From contig NC_051096.1 of the NCBI RefSeq assembly GCF_901709675.1, forward strand, positions 675,001 through 739,000: a stretch of 64,000 bases of DNA, given 5' to 3'. A program made the translations under genes and the position numbers. This DNA comes from Syngnathus acus (Eukaryota > Chordata > Actinopteri > Syngnathiformes > Syngnathidae). Shown one piece after another: positions 26,250 to 38,100 of the stretch (the first letter of the stretch is position 1; the number at the start of each line of letters is the position of its first letter). Below the pieces are notes generated by a model. That model searched no databases. It had not been told where the DNA came from and worked only from the letters and a program-made list of their open reading frames with translations.

Positions 26250-26444
26250 CTACCAAGCATGTTTTTGGGATGTTTGTATAAAATAATAAAATTTGCCCAC
26301 ATATGAACGTGAAAAAGTATATGAGTTTGTCTAACTTAACAAAATATGTACATGTTGCGGTTTCACCCACTTCAGAAACTAAGTCTTTTGGCAAATCCTT
26401 CTCTACACTGACAGGAGTTTTCTGAAACACTCGTCCTTGAAGTG

Positions 26445-26975
26445 CTTCGCACCAGGGCTGTGGACTCGGACTCGGTCGGACTCGGTCATTTTTGCCGGAC
26501 TCGGACTCGGAGCTGATTTTGACCGAGTCCACCGAGTCCGACAATAAAAAAAATACGTTCAATTTTATTTTCATCATGCTGCTGAGAATGCGCGTCGGAC
26601 ACTAACAGCAATGCCAATCAGCCAAGTCAGCGTAGAGCGCCTGTTTTCCGGGCTCAAGTTTATCATGTCTGATCAGCGCGGCGCGATGAAGGCTGACTTG
26701 GTTGAGGCGATTTTGTTCCTAAGAACAAACTCAAGTCGTTGAATTGAAACTTGAAAGTATCTGTTTATTGTATTCGTTTATATGTTTAACAAGGACAAAG
26801 CCATCATAAAACTGTTGTAATTATTTAGATTTTGATCTAAATTAGCCTTGAATAAAGACTAAGCAGTCACATGAATTAACAGAAAAAATGGACAGCCGGA
26901 CTCGGAGTCGGACTCGGTGGTCAAGAGGCCGGACTCGGTGCAAAAATCCGACGAGTCCACAGCCCTGCTTCGCAC
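26445..26975 (+). mobile_element. hAT element (CAGGGCTGTGGACTCGG), short copy
   Basis: Body 26453-26967 (515 bp) with the same ends as the element at 24544 and a perfect 8-bp duplication CTTCGCAC (26445-26452, 26968-26975). Inside, 26611-26742 encodes the end of a hAT transposase: SVERLFSGLKFIMSDQRGAM then LVEAILFLRTN and a stop. This is the C-terminal dimerisation motif. Everything upstream of that motif is deleted, so it is non-autonomous. Confidence 0.92.
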
Positions 26976-27464
26976 AAAGAAGCAGGAGTTTGCTGAAAAA
27001 TTTAACCAGGCGCTTCCCTGTGAGCATTTTGACGACTAATAGATGTCTATATGCTACCCAGACGTCTCGGCTAAAACACGTCTAAAAATGGTCTAAAAGT
27101 GTAATAAATATAGACGTCTATGCCGTAGACGTCTATAGCATAGACGTCTACTAGATGTCTATACTATAGACGTATACGGGATAGACGTCTATTAGACGTC
27201 TATATGTAAAAGTTTTTTAGATGTCTACAGGATAGAGTAGACGTCTATCTATAGGACCCTCAGAAAATTAGAATATTGTGATAAAGTTCTTTATTTTCTG
27301 TAATGCAATTAAAAGAACAAAAAATTCATACATTCTGGATTCATTACAACCCAACTGAAATATTGCAAGCCTTTTATTATTTTGATATTGCTGATTATGG
27401 CATACAGCTTAAGAAAACTCAAATATCCTATCTTAAAATATTAGAATATCATGTAAAAGTATAC

Positions 27465-28639
<1,175 letters not shown>

Positions 28640-28743
28640 TATTCAACTAATCACTTGAATGGTCTAATTAACTTGAAACACCTGCAAGGGTTTCCTGAGC
28701 CTTGAAAAACACTTAGCTTGGTTCAGTGAACTAAATCACAAGT

Positions 28744-29725
28744 ATGGGGAAGACTGCTGATCTGACTGCTGTCCAGAGGACCATCATTGACACTCTCCAT
28801 CAGGAGGGTAAGACACAAAAAGAAATTTCTCAAAGAGCAAGCTGTTCAAAGAGTGCAGTTTCAAAGCACATCCACAAAAAGTCTGTTGGAAGGGGGAAAT
28901 GTGGCAGGAAACGCTGCTCAACCAAGAGAGATGACCGCAGCCTTTAACAGCATTGTGAAGAAGAGTCACTTCCAGAATTTGGGGGAGCTTCAAAGACAGT
29001 GGACTGGAGTCCAGGTATCAAAAGCCACTGTTCACAGACGTGTCCGGGAAATGGGCTACAATAGCCTTATTCCCGTAGTCAAGCCACTTCTGAACTCAAG
29101 ACAACGGAAGAAGCATCTGACTTGGGCTATGGAAAAGAAGCACTGGACAGTTCCAGAGTGGTCCACAGTCCTCTTTTCAGACGAAAGCAAGTTTTGTATT
29201 TCATTTGGAAGTCAAGGCGCCAGAGTCTGGACAAAAGGCTGGAGAGAAGCAAAATCCAAGTTGCTTGAAATCCTGTGTGAAGTTCCCACAGTCAGGTTTG
29301 GGGAGCCATGTCAGCTGCTGGTGTTGGTCCACTGTGTTTCATCAAGTCCAGAGTAAATGCAGATTTTAGAGCACTACATGCTTCCGTCTGCTGAAAAGCT
29401 CTATGGAGATGATTATTTCATTTTCCAGCATGATCTGGCACCTGCCCACAGTGCCAAAACCACCAGTAAATGGTGTACTGACCATGGCATTACTGTCCTC
29501 GATTGGCCTGCCAATTCCCCTGACCTGAACCCCATAGAGAATTTGTGGGGTATTGTGAAGAAGAAGCTGAAAGACACCAGACCCAACTATGCAAATGAGC
29601 TAAAGGTTGCTATTGAAGTATCCTGGGCATCCATAACACCTCAGCAATGCCACAGGCTGATTGCCTCCATGCCATGCCGCATTGATGCAGTAATCCGTGC
29701 AAAAGGATTCCCAACCAAGTACTGA
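28744..29725 (+). pseudogene. Tc1-like transposase, frameshifted
   Basis: The ATG at 28744 opens the DNA-binding region (GKTADLTAVQRTIIDTLHQE, QKEISQRASCSKSAVSKHIH). A shift near 28900 enters the next frame, with VSKATVHRRVREMGY and the first catalytic aspartate in LFSDESKF. About 29230-29350 the frame changes again. The final frame (29357-29725) has FIFQHDLAPAHSAK and the DD34E end WPANSPDLNPIENLW, then the family's usual C-terminus SMPCRIDAVIRAKGFPTKY. All parts are present in order, so the gene was complete and decayed by small indels. Confidence 0.88.
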
Positions 29726-30195
29726 GTGCATTAATGGACATTTTCAAATGTTTGATTTTGTTTTGCTGTTCTAAATCTTTTTTTTTTACTTGGTCTGAGG
29801 AAATATTCAAATTTTTTGAGATAGGATTTTTGAGTTTTCTTAAACTGTAAGCCATAATCAGCAATATTAAAACAATAAAATGCTTGCAATATTTCAGTTG
29901 ATTTGTAATGAATCCAGAATGTATGACATTTGTTTTTTTAATTGCATTTCAGAAAATAAAGAACTATATTATTCAGATTTTCTGAGACAGTCCCGTATAT
30001 GTGAAGGTCTACGGGATAGACGTCTATTAGACGTCTATATGTACAAGTTTTTTAAACATCTACGGAATAGATGTCTATTAGACGTCTATATGTGAAAGTT
30101 TTTTTAGACGTTTATTTAGTAGACGTTCGAATGATGGCTAATTGCTACTAGCGCGATTAGCGCTAATAATTGAACATCTAGACGTCTATTCAACA

Positions 30196-30723
30196 TTGAG
30201 GTTCTCTTCAATACATTTAACCTGTGATCCTTACCTTTGTGTAGTTCCAGGATGTTGTGAAAATGCATTTCATTAGTGATGGTCCAGGGTGTGAAAATTG
30301 ACATTTTTTAATATAAAAATAGGTTTCAGTAACAGTCATACTTATGTTAGCTGCAGATATAAATACACCTTTTGATGTTAAAATTAACCAAAACGATAAT
30401 TGAACCTAAATAAAAACATTTTTTCAAACATTATCCAACCGTCACAAATATAAATGTGCAATGTTTTTAAATCATGTTTAAAAATGTAAAAATATACATA
30501 CAATATTAAAAAATGGGGGCTGTTTTAATAGAACAAAACTACTAAGTTACAATATATATACATATTTTATGTAGGACATATCAAATAAACAAAACAACCA
30601 GCTCGGCGTAACACAAGGGGGAAACAATATAAACTTCACTCTCTTGTGGGGTTTTGATAGCCCCCTTTGCTACTCAGCGCTGGAGCCAGTTTTCATTTTA
30701 AAGTCATTGCGGTCCTTGTTTCA
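30196..30723. other. AT-rich interior of copy A
   Basis: No supported gene except a possible minus-strand exon with ATG near 30276 (MHFHNILELHK) and a GTAAGG donor at about 30236. It lies downstream of the stop of the spliced gene, so its membership is unclear. Confidence 0.35.
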
Positions 30724-31712
30724 TCATCCGTGGCCTCTGTGCGTGTCGCCAACAGGTTCGACAAAGATGAACTCGATGGACATCAGGCACCACCCATTGT
30801 AGACCTTGGGATTACTCTGTAAAAGAAATATGAATATGGGAAAAAAATACTACCTGTAAAATAGCTTTTCCTTGATGTATGTCATGTCAGTCGCACATTT
30901 TGAACATAAAGCAATCGCACAGGAACGAGCAGACAAGTTTTTTTATTTACCAGCGCTACCAGAGCAGTCTTCTTGTGCGCCCTCTTTGCACGAGTTTCAC
31001 CACCACGCATATTGTCATTTACGTAAAATCTACAACAGAAAAAAAAAGTCAACATTGAGAGCAGCCACCACATCATAAGCCTTCACTGTTGTCTTTTCTA
31101 ATCTACAGTACAGATGTCAAACTAATAATACCTGTCCATGGTCTTGGAAACATGCAAGTCTTCAAATCAGCCCCTCCCAACACAAGACTGCTTTGCAATC
31201 TGTATACAAGGCATTATGAACAGTGTCTCAGAAGAGTGGAATTAAGAGTAGACAAAATTGAATTGAGGACTTTTTTTCTTGTAAATCAAGCAAAAAAGTA
31301 ACTGAAAAGTCAGTAACTTTGACAGCACAGCAATTAAATCAAACGGAACCCTACAGGTTCCATTTGTAAGCTATCAAGAGTGAAGGGGGGAATCACAAGC
31401 TTAATCATTCTGTCATTCATTCTTGCATCCTGTTTGTCATTTATTTCCTTGAACATCAAGTCAAAGGTCTCCAGATCAATCATGGGCAACCGTCCACTCT
31501 CTGCGCTACATTATGAATGAGAATTGAGGCTTCTCAGCCCATGGATTGCCAAAAGGGGCTCCATGATGACCTTCAGAAACTCTGAGAATGTAGAGAAATA
31601 GAAATAAAATACTCAAATTACTGCAGTTATGACCTCTTTTTAAATGACTAATGCCTACAAAAAAAAACCTCTTACTTTTCCCTGTGATGGGCATTTCACA
31701 CTCACTTCCTAG
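30724..31712 (-). CDS. Unrecognised spliced gene inside copy A (partial exon set)
   Basis: Not recognised. On the minus strand four segments have strong splice sites and matching phase. Exon a 31712-31676 (TTCTTTAACAG acceptor, GTAAGAG donor) joins exon b from 31581 (TACATTCTCAG acceptor), giving EMPITGKKFLKVIMEPLLAI and, after one TAA, SGRLPMIDLETFDLMFKEIN, to a possible donor at 31355. Exon d 31029-30951 (TTTCTGTTGTAG acceptor, GTAAATAA donor) joins in phase to exon e 30816-30724 (TTCTTTTACAG acceptor), giving FYVNDNMRGGETRAKRAHKK, then NPKVYNGWCLMSIEFIFVEP and a stop. A segment ending at 31132 (SKTMDR) fits before exon d but its start is unclear. A GC-rich stretch with a GTGAGT donor near 33016 may be a first exon. 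It may be the element's own gene or a captured host gene; the in-frame TAA suggests decay. Confidence 0.4.
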
Positions 31713-33292
31713 CTGTTAAAGAATGAAACAAGTGTTAGCTGCAAGATTCAAATGAACCATTTTCCAATGATATACTTTGCCCTGTTTGAAAAAAAAAAAA
31801 AAGATGGCATTCTGTCTGTGCCTTTGAATGTGGTGCAATTTAATTTGGCTGTTGCACATATCCAATCACGTTATTTTAAAATAGTACTGATAAAATTGCT
31901 TGTTCTACAAGTTGTTATCCAAATGATGAAAATGTACAGGGTAAACCTGGGTTTTATTTTGCACTTTGACATAGTGATGTGCATTCCAGGTCTTTTAGGT
32001 GAACTAAATCTTTAGAATCAGTTCACCCAAAAGATTCGTTCAAACGAACCGTTCAATGAATCCCCCCCCCCACCCCCCACCCCACCACTCACACACACAC
32101 ACTGATACGTTGTTGTTGTTTTTTTACATCCAGTGGAAACAACCCATACACATCAAACAATACAACCACACAACCCCGCCAAATTATTATATATATAATA
32201 ATAATTGGCTCGGGTAATTAACACATTTCTTTCTATAATACAACACTTACACACTGATCCGTTGGCAACAGTCTCTCACCCGGTCGTGAACGGGAAATTG
32301 CGTCACTAACTCGTTCATGAACGGGAAATTACGTCACTGACTCGTAAAGTCCCTCCTCCATCTATCGCTCGCTGGCGCTGCTGATTGGTCGTTCGCGAGG
32401 ATTCACGAGTGAGTGACAGACAGCATTGCCGCTATCCCATTGCCAGCCGACACACTTTATGCCGACACACTTTATGCCGACATTGATGTTTTAATTTTGT
32501 TTTTGTTGGCTTGTAGTTGATGGTGTTATTACATATCGAATGTGTTTGTGTTTGAATAAAAGGTTGAAAAAAAAACGTTATGGCGACATTTGTTAATTTT
32601 GGGGACACCAATTCATATAACAACGTAAAACACATATACATATTGTCATATAAAGCAGTTAACCAAATGTCAGATTTTTATGTTTTGATTGGCGAATATA
32701 AAAACAAGGAATAAAACACCAGACAAGTTATAACTTCAAGAGTTTTTTATTCGCCATGTTTGAGCGTGCCAAACAAGGAATTTGACTTCGGTAAAACACA
32801 CCCTCTGTTCAACATTTAGGTGACTAACTTAAATGTTTATTAAAATAATAAAATGCCTAATATTAAAAACGTAAGATGAATAGGTTTCAACCACGTTCAA
32901 AAAGTAAAGGATGTTAACTTTACCGAACTACCCCCCAACAAACACATACAGACAAACTACTCACAAAAACATTCTTGAAACATAACAGAGCATGCTCTGT
33001 CCAAAATTATTACTCACCAAAATGCAGCCCTTCTTTGTCTTACAAAAAGTAAGTTGGTTTGTTCTTTTTCTGAAGCAACATCGACTTTCGCAACTCGAAG
33101 AAAAATACTCTCTCGGCGCTTCTTCCTGGATTTTATTACCAGACGAACCGGAACCGATTACTTTTAACCCGAAACTGGAGTTTCTTCTCCTTAGTGGGGG
33201 GAGGTAAAATATGTCCTCAACCGCCCTTCGTGCAGGTTGATATACTCTGATCCACTTGATGAGCTATTTTTTTGGGCGTACACTATCTAATG
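31713..33292. other. Interior of copy A: mixed repeats, possible first exon
   Basis: 31975-32080 resembles the end of another hAT-type repeat (AGTGATGTGCATTCCAGG, then AGAATCAGTTCACC), with no partner end found. 32280-32345 has two copies of GAACGGGAAATT(G/A)CGTCACT. 32733-32830 is an L2 3' tail. 33016-33200 is GC-richer and contains a good minus-strand donor. The rest shows nothing. Confidence 0.4.
32733..32830 (-). mobile_element. L2-type LINE 3' tail fragment
   Basis: AGAGTTTTTTATTCGCCATG through CATTTAGGTGACTAAC is nearly identical to 16485-16573, the 3' end of the L2 LINE. It is a severely 5'-truncated copy of the same family. Confidence 0.85.
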
Positions 33293-33506
33293 CAGGGGTC
33301 ACCAACCTTTCTTAAACCGACAGCTACTTCCTGGGTACTGATTAAGGCAGGGGTCACCAACCTTTCTTAAACCGAGAGCTACTTCCTGGGTACTGATTAA
33401 GGCAAAGGGCTACCAGTTTGACACACACTTCTGAAATAGCCAGTTTGCTCAATTTGTTATTATTGTCATTTCCAGTTCACATGTAAGTGTGATTTTAACA
33501 AGAATA

Positions 33507-34561
33507 GCAAAAATCAGAGATGGGACCAAGTCACACATGTGCAAGTCTCAAGTGAGTCTCAAGTCTTAACCTTCAAGTCTCAAGTAAGCCCCAAGTCATT
33601 TTTTTCTTGGGCAAGTGAAGTCAAGTCAAGTCAAGTCCTTAAATAGGTCAAGTCAATTCCAAGTCAAGTCTTTAAATAGGTCAAGTCAAGTCCAAGTCAA
33701 GTCACATTATTGCAATTTTACCCGCAGAATCTGATCTTAGTAACGTGAAAAGACAAGATATAAGTAACTTTAAGGAACCATCATTGTCCAATGTGTCTAA
33801 CCTGTTTAAAAAATATGACAATAATTTGGATTTGCACTGTAATTACTGATATTCAGTAAAATAAACCATGGAATCAAACAAAAAAGAAATTACCTCATAC
33901 AATGATTGACAGCTCAATCTAAACAAATGAACGTCTGCCGACAGTATCTGACACATTTGAGTTGCAAATATGAAAAAATAATCTGAAAAGAATCTGAAAG
34001 AAGAAACACATTAAAGAGCATTAGAAACATTTTATGTTTCATCTGTAACATCTGGAGACACTAGAGCTCTATAAACTTCAAACGGACAAATTTTGCAGTT
34101 GTCGTCTGGCTGTCTGAAATGTTTCTGTTGCATATCTTGCACTGTGCTGTCCGTCTTTTGCCGTCATAAATGTAATTGCGATAGCCGAAGGTGATGACTC
34201 GCGGTACCGCTCCCGCTGACATGTTTGTGCATGTCTGATATAAAGGGGCGTGATTCTCCAATAAACACGTTAGGTAGGTAGAGAGGGCACGACTGATTGA
34301 TTGACAGGGTAGCGATCCAATCATGACAATGCCATTCTCAGCCTGCGCTCCTACCGTGTTATCAATATTACTTTTTTAAAGGTATTATTAATTTTATATT
34401 CAAACTGAAAACATAAACTAAATAACACTGAAGTCATTCAAGTCATCGTGTCCCAAGTCAAGTCAAGTCCCGAGTCTTTAACTTCCAAGTCATCAAAACA
34501 GCGACTCGAGTCGACTCGAGTCCAAGTCACAGTGACTCGAGTTCCCATCTCTGGCAAAAAT
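33507..34561 (-). mobile_element. hAT element (CAGAGATGGGA) with BED-finger remnant
   Basis: Body 33515-34553 with ends CAGAGATGGGACC...GTTCCCATCTCTG and 8-bp duplication GCAAAAAT (33507-33514, 34554-34561). Both ends carry strings of CAAGTCAAGTC or GACTCGAGTC subterminal repeats. A minus-strand remnant (34324-34061) holds one zinc-finger-like piece (DGKRRTAQCKICNRNI). Non-autonomous. Confidence 0.9.
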
Positions 34562-35184
34562 ACAGTCAAACCTTAGTTTTTTATCACAATCCGTTCCAGA
34601 AGGCGGTTCGAGAAGCGAATCGGTCGAATTCTGTATCTATCTTTTCCATTACAAATAATTAAACATTATCTAATCCGTATCAAAACAAAAAAAACCCCGC
34701 CTTTTTTAAGCATTTTTTCATTTGCGCATATTTGTCCAATCGCGCAACTGCAGCGCACCGCCGAACGCGCAACCGTAGCGCGTCGCCCACCGCGCAACTG
34801 CACCGCGCTGGTCGCATTATTGTGACTGAGCCGTCGCTGAAATTTAGAAAATATTTTTAAAGTCCTGATGTACTTTCCAAAATTTAAGTGGACCTAAGTG
34901 GGCAGGGAGCTTAATTTTGACCGATCGCGCAACTGCAGCGCACCACCGAACGCGCAACCGTAGCGCGTCGCCGACCGCGCAACTGCACTGCGCTGGTCGC
35001 ATTATTGTGACAGAGCGGTCACTAAAAATTTTGAAAATATTATTAAAGTCCTGATGTACTTTCCAAAATTTAAGTGGACCTCAGTGCGCAGGGAGCTTGA
35101 TTTGGTCCGATCGCGCAACCGCAACGCGCCGGGCGCTCACTGTCGCATTGCTTTAAGAGCGTCTTTGTGTTTTAGGATGGCTTT

Positions 35185-38100
35185 ACTGCTCCCACAGGGA
35201 TGCAGGGGATCGATCGGGGGAGCAACAGTGGGCCCCTAGGCGTGACGTACAGGCCCACCGGCGCGTGGATGTCCTGGCGCCCGCTAACCACTGTCCCAGC
35301 TATGGGGGAAATAGCACCCCCGCTGCCTTGTGGGTATCGTCTGGAACGAAAAGGCTAAGGGAGCAAACCCCGACAGGAAACCCGGCTTGGACTCCGTTAG
35401 GCAGACTCATGCTTTAAAAGAAAAAAGGCATTGTTCTGGCAACTCCTGCAGCCAACCTGATGCCAAACGTATCGGTTCACCGTTCCTTTGGATGACAACA
35501 GGAAGGCCAAGAGGGAAGCCGTGATGCCTGGGAAACTCAAGGCTTCCATAAAAACTTGCCCAGGCTTCTTGCGCACTGGAGAGGAAACTTCAGCTCCACT
35601 AACCAGCGGAGACACAACACGGGAGGTTAGCAGTTACCGGTTATAAGCCCTTTCTTATTGGCGTAGAGTATGGGTGCCAGGGGCTACCTCCGACGGTGGG
35701 AGAGATGTTCGGTCTCATTGGACAGCTACCGCCCGCCTCAAGCTGGGCAGCCCCCAGCCAATAAGGTGCTTTCCCGCCACAGCCTGCCTGCTTCATTGGG
35801 TGCTTGGAGCTCAGGGATTTATCCTAACAAGTGGGCTGTAAATTCACGCACCAAGCAACAAAAGGAAATTACCGAAGATTCCACCACTACGCCTGGGGTG
35901 CTGGAATGTCAGGACTATGACACCCGGGCTCAGCGACAACCTACAACAAATTAGTGATGTCCGTAAAACTGCAGTTATCAACAACGAACTCCTGAAGCTC
36001 AGAATTGACATCTCGACCCTCCAGGAAACACGACTCCATGGATCTGGCTCACTCAAGGAAAAGGACTATACCTTCTTTTGGCGGGGGAAGCCCCCTGAGG
36101 AAACCAGGGAACACGGAGTAGGGTTCGCTGTCAGGAACACACTCCTGGGAGCAGTGGTACCACCCACAGGTGGCTCTGAGAGAATCCTGGCTCTCTGCCT
36201 CAATACATCTATGGGACCTGTCCACCTAGTGAGTGTGTACGCTCCAACACTTAGCTCCCCCCAGGAAATAAAAGAAAGGTTTTATGATGAACTCGAAGCG
36301 ACTCTTAAAAACATTCCCAGCCGTGAACAGCTCTACCTACTTGGTGACTTTAATGCTAGAGTCGGAGCCGATCGTGACTCCTGGCCATCCTGCTTGGGAC
36401 ACCATGGCATCGGTAAGCTGAATGAAAATGGGCAGAGACTTCTGGAGTTCTGCACATATCACCACCTCTGCATCACCAACACATACTTCCAGACCAAACC
36501 CATTCGCAAAGTCTCTTGGAGACATCCACGCTCAGGTCACTGGCACCAGTTAGACCTGATCATAACACGCACTTCTGATCTCAGAGGCATCCTTCAAACA
36601 CGCAGTCTCCACAGTGCAGTCTGCGACACAGACCACTCCCTTGTGCTCTGTAGAGTCAAGCTACAGGCAAAAAACCTACACAGATCCAAATCAAAGGGAG
36701 CCCCACGCATCGACAGCAGCAAAACAACCGACCCAACCAAAGCTACAGCCTTCCTCTGTGCCTTAGAAGTCTCCCTCCACGGCCCACCCCAGTCCAGCTC
36801 CGCTCAGCGGTACTGGGATGGCTTGAGGGATGCCATACACAGCACGGCCCTGTCGGTCTTTGGCAAAAAGCAGGGAAAACCAAATGACTGGTTCAATGCC
36901 AATTTAACAACATTGGCACCAATTCTTGAAGAAAAACGCGTCGCACTCACAAATTACAAGCGCACTCCAAACACCAAAACTCTACAGACCCTCCGATCTT
37001 CTAGGGGGAAACTCCAACAAGCCGCTAGACGTTGTGCCAATGACTATTGGCTACAGCTCTGCAGCAACATTCAAGCAGCTGCTGACACAGGCAACATCAG
37101 ACTCATGTTCGATGGCATCAAAAAGGCACTTGGACCATCACCCCGCAAAATTGTCCCACTGAAATCAGCTTCGGGAGAAACCATCGCTGAACGCTCTAAG
37201 CAGCTGGACCGCTGGGTGGAACACTACTCAGAGCTCTATGCCAGGGACAACAGTGTCTCTGATGCAGCCCTCAGGCATGTAGGGCACCTACCTGTTATGG
37301 AAGAGCTTGACATGGAACCAACAACTGAGGAGCTAAGCAAAGCAATTAACAGCCTGCCCAGCGGAAAAGCTCCAGGCACCGATGGGATAACAGCCGAAGT
37401 CCTCAAGTGTGGGAAGCCTGCTCTTCTGCATAGACTGCACAAGCTTTTATGCCTGTGCTGGAAAGAAGGCTCTGTCCCACAGGACATGAGAAATGCTAAC
37501 ATCGTCACCTTGTACAAAAACAAGGGAGACAGGAGTGACTGTAACAACTACCGTGGCATCTCCCTACTCAGCATTACCGGTAAGCTCTTTGCTCGAGTTG
37601 TACTAAACAGACTCCAAGTCCTCGCAGAGATGCTTTACCCAGAGTCACAGGCAGGGTTCAGAGCAGGAAGATCAACTCTGGACATGATCTTCACCCTGAG
37701 ACAGCTGCAGGAGAAGTGCAGAGAACAACATAAACCTCTCTACATGGCCTTCGTTGACCTTACCAAGGCTTTTGACCTGGTGAGCAGGAGCGGCCTTTTC
37801 CAAATGGTGGAACGGATAGGTTGCCCGCCAAAACTCCTCAGCATCCTCCAGTCCTTACACACTGACATGAAAGGTACTGTTCAGTACGATGGGTGCACTT
37901 CTGAGTCCTTTAACATCCGCTGTGGTGTCAAACAGGGATGCGTTTTGGCACCCACTCTGTTTGGGATATTCTTCTCTCTCCTCCTGCGCCAAGCCTTCGG
38001 AACATCAACTGAGGGAGTTTACTTACACACCAGGACAGACGGCAAGCTATTCAACCTAGCCCGACTGAGAGCAAAAACCAAGATCAGACCACTCACCATT

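Noticed and set aside
26274-26577. Minus-strand frame containing FQKTPVSVEKDLPKDL as a gene
   Set aside because: It runs into hAT sequence on one side and an AT-rich stretch on the other, with no start, splice signal or known motif; it might still be a decayed exon.
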